Notes: generated by a model not told the origin, from the sequence alone. A stretch of 8,270 nucleotides of DNA from an uncultured Clostridia bacterium (GCA_910579745.1 CAJTVH010000085.1:1-8270); one strand, 5' to 3'. Shown: positions 1 to 6,785, numbered from the stretch's first letter. Translations and numbers: made by a program.

Positions 1-138
1 AACAAAAATACGCGCGAAAAATTATAAAAAATAAGACAAAACAGAAAGGCTTTTCTGTTTAATTGAACCGTTTTCGTAATTTTTTGGATATTTAGCGTAT
101 ATAACTGATAGCTTATGATAGTTTTCAGATACTCCCTA
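1..138. mobile_element. MITE-like repeat, copy 1 (left end cut off by window)
   Basis: This is a truncated copy of the element that is complete at 3392-3542. Bases 1-60 match 3407-3466 at 55 of 60 positions, and 87-140 match 3491-3544 at 51 of 54. The right terminal repeat AGTTTTCAGATACTCCC (120-136) is followed by TA (137-138), the likely target duplication. The left terminal repeat lies just outside the window. The central hairpin has decayed: only 9 bp remain (39-47 with 52-60, loop GGCT), because 61-86 no longer mirror the left arm. No transposase is encoded, so it would be a passenger moved in trans. Confidence 0.75.
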
Positions 139-621
139 ATTTAAAGAGTAATTTGATTATATAAATAATAATTTTTTATTTTTTAATTTATTGTTTTATT
201 ATTAGTCTCATATTTTTATCTTATGTAGGCGGTGATTGAATATTTCCGCCGCATGACGAGCGTAATATCTTAAAGACATATATATGTGGGTATGTTTTTG
301 TCTAAGGTTTTATATATTCCGCGGGTTTTAATAATTATCAAATATTACAGATTAATATAAACTTTGTTTATGTATTGTATAGTCACAAATTTGAAAAGTA
401 ATAAAGGGAGACAAGAGAAAAATTATTTTTATTTTTGAATTGTGCGGTGTTTCCTTAGATGTAAGTTCAGATACGTCCTAGTAAAAAATAACAGCGAAAC
501 GTAGTCTAGCGTGAAAATTTGCGAGTATTTGTCTTGGAATTTTATAATATTTGTATTATTTAATAGCCAAGAGTTTATACGAGTATTTTTATCAAAAAAA
601 AATAAATTTATTAAAAATTTA

Positions 622-650
622 TTGAAAAATAAAATAATTTGTTGTATAAT
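622..650 (+). promoter_or_regulatory. Sigma-A-type promoter candidate
   Basis: TTGAAA (622-627) and TATAAT (645-650) are separated by exactly 17 bp, close to the housekeeping consensus. Transcription would start near 657 and run rightward, which would give the gene at 1219 a leader of about 560 nt or make a separate small RNA. The DNA here is very AT-rich, so chance matches are likelier than usual. Confidence 0.45.
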
Positions 651-681
651 AAATATAGAAACTTTGTCATAAAAAGTAAAG

Positions 682-735
682 TTATATAAAAAAATTATAT
701 ATTTATACTTATTTATATAAAAAAATTATATATTT
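682..735. repeat. Two direct copies of a 23-bp AT repeat, period 31 bp
   Basis: Bases 682-704 and 713-735 are identical (TTATATA, seven A in total before TTATATATTT), with an 8-bp spacer between them. Each unit is itself partly self-complementary. They lie just downstream of the promoter candidate at 622-650, so they could be protein-binding sites or leader structures, or simply low-complexity DNA. Confidence 0.6.
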
Positions 736-742
736 TTAACAA

Positions 743-770
743 TTAACGCGTGATTTGTGGCAGCTATAAT
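743..770 (+). promoter_or_regulatory. Second, weaker promoter candidate
   Basis: TTAACG (743-748) and a perfect TATAAT (765-770) are spaced by 16 bp and read toward the gene at 1219. The -35 box matches four of six consensus positions. This is an alternative or additional start for the leader. Support is from sequence match only. Confidence 0.25.
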
Positions 771-1203
771 ATGGATTAAAGAAAAATTATTTTATTTAAG
801 ATTTTTTTAATTACCTTGCTATTTTTTTATGCTTTTGGGTTTAAAGTGTAAATATTTTTATCTAAAATTTTTAGGATTTGAGTCTATAAAATATTTTTTT
901 AGTTTTCTTTATTTTAAATGAAATTGATGTAGTTAAAATATAAAGCTAAAAAGACAATTAAATATAAATTTTTTTATAAAAAGTAAAAAATATGTTGTTA
1001 AATTCATCTATATTTAGTATTATTATATATATAAGCAATTCTGATTAACTTGTAAGTATATTTAGCGGAAGCGAATTCCAAGTTTAAAAGATGTGGATAT
1101 TTGTTATAAATCCGTAAATTGTTTTTCATTTAATCAGTGATTCTATATTATGGATTTAATATAAGATGTTGGAATTTAAAGTTGTTTTATAAATCAGCAT
1201 ACG

Positions 1204-1212
1204 AAAGGAAGG
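1204..1212 (+). promoter_or_regulatory. Ribosome binding site for the sensor gene
   Basis: AAAGGAAGG lies 6 bp before the ATG at 1219 and fixes that codon as the start. Confidence 0.75.
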
Positions 1213-1218
1213 AATATC

Positions 1219-3177
1219 ATGAATATTATTGGCATTGATTTGGATAAATGTGTCGGCTGTAATTCATGCGTAAGGGTATGCCCCGCTCCAGGAACAAATG
1301 TCGCTAAATATGACCAAAATGGAAATATGGTAATAGACATAGATAATGACAGATGTATTAAATGCGGTGCTTGCATAAAGGCTTGTACACATAACGCGAG
1401 ATTTTACAGAGACGATACGGAAAGATTTATAAATGATATGAAAAGCGGCAAAGAGGTAATCATTATAACGGCTCCGGCTGTAAAAATAGCTTTTGACGGA
1501 AATTGGCGCCATGTTTTGCAATGGTTTAGAAATAATGGGGTTAAAGAAATTTATGATGTTTCTTTGGGAGCTGATATATGTACATGGGCTCATATTAAAT
1601 ATCTTAATGAAAATAAAGGTAAGAAGATCATCTCACAGCCATGCGCCGCTATAGTTAATTATATAGTACGGCATAAACCTGAACTTATAAACAGTCTTTC
1701 GCCTGTTCATAGCCCAATGCTTTGTCTTGCCATATACATAAGGAAGTATTTGGGAAGAAGTTGTAAGATCGCGGCGTTATCACCTTGTATAGCTAAAAAG
1801 GAAGAGTTTGAGGAGACAGGGAACATAGATTATAACGTTACGTTTAAACATCTGAAAGATTACTTTGAGAAAAATAATATTGATATTCCTAAAGTAAAAG
1901 TTTATAGTGAGTTTGAATTTGATGGAACTCCGGGTTTTGTGGGTTCTATTTATCCAAAGCCGGGAGGTCTTAAAGAGAATTTACTCCTTCACGCTCCTGA
2001 TATTCATGTATTGAACTCAGAAGGTGTCGAGAAGGTATACAGAGAGATTGACACTTATGTTGAAGAGGATAGACAAAATATTCCCACTGTATTTGACATT
2101 CTTAATTGTGAGTTTGGATGTAACGACGGACCGGCGATTGGACAGGACTATAAACAATTTAAAATGGACGCTATTATGCGAGATGTTAAAAAATATACGG
2201 AAAGTGTGAGAAACGATACAGTTCAGATTGATGAAACCGGAAAAAAGACGGAAGACTCTCAATTTGTAGAGTTTGACGAGAAATTAAAATTAAATGATTT
2301 TCTTAGAGGATATACCTCAAAATATGTGGAGTTACAGCTAGTATCGGAAAAAGAGATTCAAGACGGTTTTGTTATTTTAAACAAAACGACAAATATTGAG
2401 AAGAATTTTGACTGTCACGCCTGCGGTTATAAATCATGCAGGGAAATGGCCGCCGCTATTGCTATGGGAATAAATATCCCTGATAATTGCCATCAATACA
2501 TAATGAGTAAAATAAAAAAAGAAAGTGTACAAATTGAGAGAGTAAACAAAACAGTTATTGACATAATGGAGGAACTTCAAAATGTATTTGAGGTTCTTAG
2601 CAAGAGTGTGAATGATACGACAAAGGAATCAGAGAATATAAGAATGCTTGGGCAAAAGAATGTAGAGGATATGACCGTTGTAAATGAATATATGAAAGAG
2701 CTTGGAAACCTTGTTGGAGATATTTACTCAAATATTGATGGCATCAAGAAAGACGTACGGAACTATAAAAAGGTTACTGATGATGTTGAGCAAATTTCTC
2801 AGAATATCAATCTTCTTTCTTTTAACGCTTCTATTGAAGCGGCGAGAGCGGGGGAACTTGGCAAAGGATTTTCGGTTATCGCGAATAATATACGTGAGTT
2901 GTCGGAAAATTCACGTAAATCAGTACAAAACGCTACAAGCAATAATAAAAATATAAACGAATCTATAGTTTATATAAATAAAGTTATAGACAATTTTATT
3001 GAGAGGATAAAAAATCTTATGGAAGTTGTCGAAAATACGATAAAAGATGTTAGAAATACTTCTGAAAATGGTATGCGTATAAACGACTCAATGACAAATG
3101 TTACAGAGCTTTCAGGAAAAATAAATAATCTTATTGAGAGGACCCGCAGTGTTCTTCAAAATAATAATTATAAATAA
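1219..3177 (+). CDS. [FeFe]-hydrogenase-like H-cluster protein fused to a chemoreceptor signalling domain
   Basis: A 652-aa soluble protein, probably a cytoplasmic H2 or redox sensor. Residues 11-21 and 46-56 are two ferredoxin 4Fe-4S motifs (C11, C14, C17, C21; C46, C49, C52, C56). Residues about 80-330 are a hydrogenase large-subunit domain with the H-cluster ligands: SQPC142, SPC190-IAKKEE and C297-EFG-C301. Relative to catalytic enzymes, the TSCCP motif reads SQPCA (the proton-transfer Cys is Pro), and the Met of MPC is Ser. These are changes of the kind known in sensory (group C) [FeFe] hydrogenases. K193 and E196 of the second motif are kept. Residues 399-424 form another Fe-S motif (Cx2Cx4Cx16C). 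From about 435 to 648 is a coiled-coil methyl-accepting domain whose tip is IEAARAGELGKGF (539-551). I see no membrane segment and no obvious PAS domain. It stands alone, with no hydrogenase maturation or chemotaxis genes beside it. It most resembles chemotaxis-linked group C hydrogenases; the signal it senses is unknown. Confidence 0.88.
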   Translation: MNIIGIDLDKCVGCNSCVRVCPAPGTNVAKYDQNGNMVIDIDNDRCIKCGACIKACTHNARFYRDDTERFINDMKSGKEVIIITAPAVKIAFDGNWRHVLQWFRNNGVKEIYDVSLGADICTWAHIKYLNENKGKKIISQPCAAIVNYIVRHKPELINSLSPVHSPMLCLAIYIRKYLGRSCKIAALSPCIAKKEEFEETGNIDYNVTFKHLKDYFEKNNIDIPKVKVYSEFEFDGTPGFVGSIYPKPGGLKENLLLHAPDIHVLNSEGVEKVYREIDTYVEEDRQNIPTVFDILNCEFGCNDGPAIGQDYKQFKMDAIMRDVKKYTESVRNDTVQIDETGKKTEDSQFVEFDEKLKLNDFLRGYTSKYVELQLVSEKEIQDGFVILNKTTNIEKNFDCHACGYKSCREMAAAIAMGINIPDNCHQYIMSKIKKESVQIERVNKTVIDIMEELQNVFEVLSKSVNDTTKESENIRMLGQKNVEDMTVVNEYMKELGNLVGDIYSNIDGIKKDVRNYKKVTDDVEQISQNINLLSFNASIEAARAGELGKGFSVIANNIRELSENSRKSVQNATSNNKNINESIVYINKVIDNFIERIKNLMEVVENTIKDVRNTSENGMRINDSMTNVTELSGKINNLIERTRSVLQNNNYK

Positions 3178-3251
3178 GAAAAAAATAGATAATGTTTATT
3201 ATTCAAGTGGACTAAGAGTATTAATCTATTTCTAAAAAAAATTGGGTTCAA

Positions 3252-3274
3252 GAGAAAGAGGAAATTCTTTTTTT
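3252..3274 (+). terminator. Weak terminator candidate after the sensor gene
   Basis: A short stem AAAGA (3255-3259) / TCTTT (3266-3270) runs into further T residues (to 3274), about 75 bp after the stop codon. The stem is AT-only and weak. The strong hairpin inside the MITE at 3422-3489 may do the actual termination. Confidence 0.25.
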
Positions 3275-3391
3275 GAGGCCGATTTTTTTTAATTTAAAAT
3301 ACGTTGTTTTTTGCGGATAATTAAAAATTTATATTGGAATTACTATAAGTATTTTTATATCTTATTTTAACGCACAGTATGAATTTTAAAT

Positions 3392-3542
3392 TAGAGCGTA
3401 TCTGAAAACTAAAATACGCACAAAAAATTATAAAAAATAAAACGAAACAGAAAGGCTTTTCTGTTTCGTTTTATTTTTTATAATTTTTTTGATATTTCGC
3501 GTATATAACTGATAGCTTATGATAGTTTTCAGATATACCCTA
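3392..3542. mobile_element. MITE-like repeat, copy 2 (complete)
   Basis: A 147-bp element (3394-3540) lies between two TA dinucleotides (3392-3393 and 3541-3542). Its terminal inverted repeats GAGCGTATCTGAAAACT (3394-3410) and AGTTTTCAGATATACCC (3524-3540) pair at 14 of 17 positions. The middle is a perfect 32-bp inverted repeat (3422-3453 with 3458-3489, loop GGCT). The right arm carries an extra stretch of about 20 bp (around 3501-3523) absent from the left, so the element is directional; it has the same orientation as copy 1. It encodes nothing. A TA target duplication fits mobilisation by IS630/Tc1-mariner-type or some IS5-group transposases, but the partner is not in the window. It sits between convergent genes, where its hairpin can stop transcription from both sides. 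Confidence 0.8.
3422..3489. terminator. Bidirectional terminator-like hairpin inside the MITE
   Basis: A perfect 32-bp stem has a GGCT loop and a T-rich 3' arm on either strand. It lies between the converging sensor gene and HtrA-like gene, so it could end read-through from both. The stem is mostly A/T with a small G/C part next to the loop (CGAAACAG/CTGTTTCG). Confidence 0.5.
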
Positions 3543-3605
3543 ATATGAGTTTGATGAAAAAACAGAATGTAGAGATTTTTAATCGATAAACAAATATATT
3601 AATGC

Positions 3606-3646
3606 AAAAAGGGAGTTAGCCCAATATAAAAACTATATTGGGCTAA
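3606..3646 (-). terminator. Terminator of the HtrA-like gene pair
   Basis: A perfect 13-bp stem, TTAGCCCAATATA (3616-3628) with TATATTGGGCTAA (3634-3646), has a 5-nt loop and lies 46 bp beyond the stop of the 426-aa gene. On the minus strand it is followed, after five bases, by a run of five T (plus-strand A at 3606-3610). It reads as an intrinsic terminator for leftward transcription, although the T run is not directly at the stem. Confidence 0.65.
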
Positions 3647-3691
3647 GGAGAGGAGTATCTATATCAAATAAAAACTGGTAATCATAGATTA

Positions 3692-4972
3692 TTAAAAGTT
3701 ATTTACGGTATCTTTTTTTAGAACAGCGTTTAAGGTAAATGTTCTATTTCCGTTTCTTATAACTTTTATTTCGACATTATCACCCACATTGCACTTTCTT
3801 ACAGCTTCTGTAAGTTGAGCCGGTGTAAACACAGGATTTGAGTTAAAACCTGTTATAACATCGTAAGTTTTAATTCCCGCCATATCAGCCGCGCTTCCCG
3901 GAACGACACTATCAACAAGGACACCCATTTCTGGAAGGTTATTTTCCTGGGCTATATCTTCGCTTATCGCTCTTACGGAAACACCCAAATAAGGGGACTC
4001 TTTTTTATTCATTATTTCTTCTATAATAGGTTTGGCTATATTTGAGGAAATGCTATAACCAATTCCCTCAACAGTATAATAGGAGTATTTAGCCGTATTA
4101 ATACCGATAACTTCACCTTTTTGATTAATAAGCGCGCCTCCGTCGTTTCCCATATTTATAGCGGCGTCTGTTTGGATAACGCTTAAACTCTCGCCGCCGG
4201 AAACGGGAATATCCGTTTGAATGACACTTACAATACCTTTTGTGGCGGTATTACCGTCACCGAAAGCGTTTCCGATAGCGATAACGTTATCGCCGACGTT
4301 TAATTTATCTGAATCACCGAAATAAGCGGTTTTAACGGAATTTATACCTATTTCTTTTAAATTTTCACGTTCCACCGAAATAACGGCGAGGTCGGAAAGC
4401 TGATGTTTACCTACAAGATTAGCGGGTACAAAATTATCATTATTAAAAGAAATGTTTACATATGATGCTCCGGAAATAACATGATAATTTGTAACGATAT
4501 ATATATTTTTCAAAGTTTGATGAAAAATTATTCCTGAACCCATAAACTGGGCTTCCTGAGCTTCCGGCCTCTCAACAAAAGGACTCAACTGATTGTTACC
4601 AGAAGCTGTAACGATGGAAACAACAGAATCGCTCGCGTTTATAATTGGATTACCGCCGTCAGACTTTTTTGAATCGGCATTATCCGCTGAAAGCTGAGTC
4701 AAAGCGTTTTTGTCATCTGTAAAAGTTTCAAAGGAATTTTTTACATCTTTATAAAAATAACCTATTCCAAACCCCAAAATATTTCCCAAAATTACAGCCC
4801 CTAAAATTATAGCCGAAATCTTAAAAACAGCTTTCTTTTTTAACTTTATAAATTGTTTTTTTCTTTTAATATTTTTATCATTTTCCATTAAATATATACG
4901 CTCTGAATTAGAATCAGCGCTTTTGTTTGAATTCTCAATATCTTCATTAAAGTTATTGTTAAAACTATCCAT
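3692..4972 (-). CDS. HtrA/DegP-like protein with catalytic Ser replaced by Asp (probable pseudoprotease)
   Basis: This 426-aa membrane-anchored member of the HtrA (S1C, trypsin-like) family has a Lys-rich cytoplasmic N-terminus, one membrane segment (about 49-72), an extracellular linker, a protease domain (about 107-320) and one C-terminal PDZ domain (about 327-417). The catalytic His (TNYH164V) and Asp (SD194LAV) are present, but the nucleophile motif reads GND277GG instead of GNSGG. The codon there is GAC (plus-strand GTC), two base changes from the paralogue's AGC, so a single read error does not explain it. The rest of the fold looks intact, which argues against a decaying gene. It is probably inactive as a protease and may act as a chaperone, a substrate-binding decoy or a partner of the active paralogue just upstream (5111-6682). 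The start is set by CGGAGG (4981-4986), 8 bp before the ATG. Its own promoter lies at about 5061-5091. Confidence 0.88.
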   Translation of the reverse strand: MDSFNNNFNEDIENSNKSADSNSERIYLMENDKNIKRKKQFIKLKKKAVFKISAIILGAVILGNILGFGIGYFYKDVKNSFETFTDDKNALTQLSADNADSKKSDGGNPIINASDSVVSIVTASGNNQLSPFVERPEAQEAQFMGSGIIFHQTLKNIYIVTNYHVISGASYVNISFNNDNFVPANLVGKHQLSDLAVISVERENLKEIGINSVKTAYFGDSDKLNVGDNVIAIGNAFGDGNTATKGIVSVIQTDIPVSGGESLSVIQTDAAINMGNDGGALINQKGEVIGINTAKYSYYTVEGIGYSISSNIAKPIIEEIMNKKESPYLGVSVRAISEDIAQENNLPEMGVLVDSVVPGSAADMAGIKTYDVITGFNSNPVFTPAQLTEAVRKCNVGDNVEIKVIRNGNRTFTLNAVLKKDTVNNF

Positions 4973-4980
4973 ATTAAAAG

Positions 4981-4986
4981 CCTCCG
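4981..4986 (-). promoter_or_regulatory. Ribosome binding site of the 426-aa HtrA-like gene
   Basis: CGGAGG on the minus strand, 8 bp before the ATG at 4972, supports that start. Confidence 0.7.
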
Positions 4987-5060
4987 TTAAACCAATATAA
5001 ATATATATAGGTTATAAAAAGAGAATTAATTATAAAAGTCTTTAACCTTTAACATATTTA

Positions 5061-5091
5061 TATTATACATTGAATATTTGAATAAACTATG
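5061..5091 (-). promoter_or_regulatory. Promoter of the 426-aa HtrA-like gene, with conserved upstream motif
   Basis: On the minus strand, CATAGTTTATTCAAATA (5075-5091) is followed after 7 bp by a perfect -10 box TATAAT (5062-5067). The same block, with the same spacing, lies before the paralogous gene (6755-6785); 25 of 31 positions agree. No good -35 hexamer is present at 17 bp (ATAGTT), so the motif may bind an activator. In Bacillus, htrA and htrB are switched on together by CssRS; whether this motif has a similar role is inference. Confidence 0.55.
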
Positions 5092-5110
5092 AACATAATG
5101 TTAATTTTAA

Positions 5111-6682
5111 TTAAAATTTGGAATTCATATCCATAAGAGTCGCCGTAACCGTCATTGGTTGATTTCCGTTTCTTATAATTCCTATTTGGATATTGTCGCC
5201 GACTTTACATTTACTTATTGCCTTAGAAAGTTCTTCCATTGTGGAAATAGCGGTTCCGTTTATACTTGTTATAATATCGCTGTATTTAAGACCGGCGGCG
5301 CTAGCGGCGCTCATATCCTCTACGCCTTTAATAAACACGCCTTTTGTTGTTATATTATACATAGCCATAAAATCTTCTGACATTGTGAAGCCAGAGATTC
5401 CAAGGTAAGGTTTTGATATTGTACCATTAGCGATAAGTTCATCGGCTATTGCTTTCACGCTTGTTGAGGGAAGGGCGTATCCTGTTCCCTCAACGGTTGT
5501 ACCGGAGAGCTTAGCGGTATTCATTCCTATAATTTTTCCGGTTGAGTTTACAAGAGCTCCTCCGCTGTTTCCTGGATTTATAGCGGCGTCTGTTTGTAAA
5601 ACGTTAAGATTTTTTCCGTCGATATTTACTTGTTTATTCTGAGCGCTTATAATTCCCTGAGTAACTGTTTTACCTTGCCCGAGGGCGTTTCCTATAGCTA
5701 AAACATATTCTCCAACCTCAACGGCGTCGGAGTCCGCGAATTCGGCGATTTTTATATTTTGGATATTCGCCTTTTGAAGATCTGATTTTAACACCGATAT
5801 TACCGCTACATCAGACTGCGCGTCTTTTCCGACGAGTTTAGCTGGAATTTGCTCTTTGCCGGTTATGGATATATTTACGCTTGTCGCTCCATCTATAACA
5901 TGATTATTTGTTACTATATAAATTTTTTCGTTATCCTCTTTATAGATTATTCCGGAGCCGGAGCCAGTGTCCTCATATATTCTGTTAAAGAAGTCGGTTT
6001 GCTGAGCCGTTATTGAGATATTTACCACAGAATTGCTTGTGTTTTTGACAATATTAATAATCTCATTATTATCGCTTATTGACATTTGTTCCGCTTCTGG
6101 AATATTATGAAACTTAAACTCAGAATAACCGCTGTTTTCAATAGGCATATTTTCTGAAGCTTTTGAGCCGATCATAGCTCCGAAGCCTATAGAACCTCCG
6201 AAAATAGCTATTGTGGCGCAGGCTACGGCTGTACGTCTAACGAACTTATGATTTTTCTTTTTCTTATTTACCGTAATAAATCTAATTGAGGATTGATTGT
6301 TATCCATATAGTCATATTGGGTTTGAGATTGATTGTAAATGGTTGGTATGTCTTGAGCCTCTGGTGTTTTGTTATTGTTAATAGGTATTGAGTAATTAGG
6401 CGTACCGTTATTTTGAGTATTAATGTTATTTACGCTGCTTAAGTTGTTCTCATCCGATATGTTATTAACCGATGAGCCAACAGAATTATATACTCGATAG
6501 CCGTAATCGGAATTTTGATTTTCGGTTATGTTTTTTTCTTGTTGTTCATTTATGTTATTTGATTTTATAGGCTCGCTATTATTCTCAAACTCATTCATAG
6601 TGTTTCTCTCCTTTAATTCATCGGTCTCAATAATTTCATTTTCATTATTTAAATATTTGTTGCTATTCTCAGACTCATTCAT
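5111..6682 (-). CDS. htrA: HtrA/DegP-type membrane-anchored serine protease
   Basis: A 523-aa envelope quality-control protease that would degrade misfolded exported proteins outside the membrane. Residues 1-148 are a long Asn-rich, low-complexity cytoplasmic tail ending in a basic patch (KKKKNHKFVRR). A membrane segment spans about 151-172. The protease domain (about 205-415) has the full triad: His261 (TNNHV), Asp291 (SDVAV) and Ser373 (PGNSGGAL). One PDZ domain follows (about 425-517). The length exceeds that of many HtrA proteins because of the N-terminal tail. The start at 6682 has AAGGAGG at 6691-6697. A second, equally good start lies at Met29 (6598) with AAGGAG at 6608-6613, so a 495-aa form is possible. 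The downstream neighbour, separated by 138 bp, is an inactive-looking paralogue with a related promoter. The specific symbol is a family assignment, not proof of orthology. Confidence 0.92.
   Translation of the reverse strand: MNESENSNKYLNNENEIIETDELKERNTMNEFENNSEPIKSNNINEQQEKNITENQNSDYGYRVYNSVGSSVNNISDENNLSSVNNINTQNNGTPNYSIPINNNKTPEAQDIPTIYNQSQTQYDYMDNNQSSIRFITVNKKKKNHKFVRRTAVACATIAIFGGSIGFGAMIGSKASENMPIENSGYSEFKFHNIPEAEQMSISDNNEIINIVKNTSNSVVNISITAQQTDFFNRIYEDTGSGSGIIYKEDNEKIYIVTNNHVIDGATSVNISITGKEQIPAKLVGKDAQSDVAVISVLKSDLQKANIQNIKIAEFADSDAVEVGEYVLAIGNALGQGKTVTQGIISAQNKQVNIDGKNLNVLQTDAAINPGNSGGALVNSTGKIIGMNTAKLSGTTVEGTGYALPSTSVKAIADELIANGTISKPYLGISGFTMSEDFMAMYNITTKGVFIKGVEDMSAASAAGLKYSDIITSINGTAISTMEELSKAISKCKVGDNIQIGIIRNGNQPMTVTATLMDMNSKF
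6598..6613 (-). promoter_or_regulatory. Internal second start site of the HtrA protease gene
   Basis: AAGGAG (6608-6613) lies 9 bp before an in-frame ATG (Met29, 6598). The arrangement AAGGAG-9 bp-ATGAATGAG closely repeats the one at the first start (6692-6697 and 6682), 84 bp upstream. It could initiate a shorter form. Confidence 0.5.
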
Positions 6683-6690
6683 AGTAATGA

Positions 6691-6697
6691 CCTCCTT
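6691..6697 (-). promoter_or_regulatory. Ribosome binding site at the first start of the HtrA protease gene
   Basis: AAGGAGG on the minus strand, 8 bp before the ATG at 6682, close to the ideal Shine-Dalgarno sequence. Confidence 0.75.
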
Positions 6698-6754
6698 GAA
6701 AACTTATAAATATATTTGGTATTAATATTTTTTATTTTTTCTTGTTACAGTTAT

Positions 6755-6785
6755 TAGTATACAGTAGGTATTTGAATAAAATATG
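6755..6785 (-). promoter_or_regulatory. Promoter of the HtrA protease gene, with conserved upstream motif
   Basis: On the minus strand, CATATTTTATTCAAATA (6769-6785), a 7-bp gap and TATACT (6756-6761) match the block before the paralogue at 5061-5091. The expected -35 position (ATATTT) is poor, again suggesting activator dependence. It leaves a leader of about 70 nt before the ATG at 6682. Confidence 0.55.

Larger units (their letters stand above)
141..1203. other. Long AT-rich intergenic region without a protein gene
   Basis: I see no convincing coding region, tRNA, rRNA or known riboswitch in this stretch of about 1.06 kb. It contains a GGCGG/CCGCC inverted repeat (228-232 with 246-250), a possible decayed copy of the flanking MITE family (pieces at 258-277, 463-480 and about 481-530), two promoter-like sequences (622-650 and 743-770), a 23-bp direct repeat (682-704 and 713-735), and a small nested dyad (AACTTG 1047-1052 with CAAGTT 1079-1084, enclosing GGAA-GCGAA-TTCC). 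It probably serves as the regulatory region and 5' leader of the gene at 1219, but this is inference. Confidence 0.6.

Noticed and set aside
1047..1084. Nested dyad before the sensor gene as a riboswitch (for example c-di-GMP type)
   Set aside because: The stems are short and none of the conserved core sequences of riboswitch classes I know can be recognised.
1264..1593. Minus-strand open frame of 109 codons opposite the sensor gene
   Set aside because: It lies fully inside the well-supported hydrogenase-like gene, has no family features or clear binding site, and is best explained as a shadow. The same applies to other short frames opposite or inside the four genes.
3183..3231. AAATAGAT/ATCTATTT inverted repeat as terminator of the sensor gene
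   Set aside because: An 8-bp, mostly AT stem with a 33-nt loop is too weak; the hairpin in the MITE is a better candidate.
5103..5118. AATTTTAATTAAAATT palindrome across the stop codon of the HtrA protease gene
   Set aside because: It has no G/C pairs and no loop, so it is likely low-complexity DNA, not a terminator.
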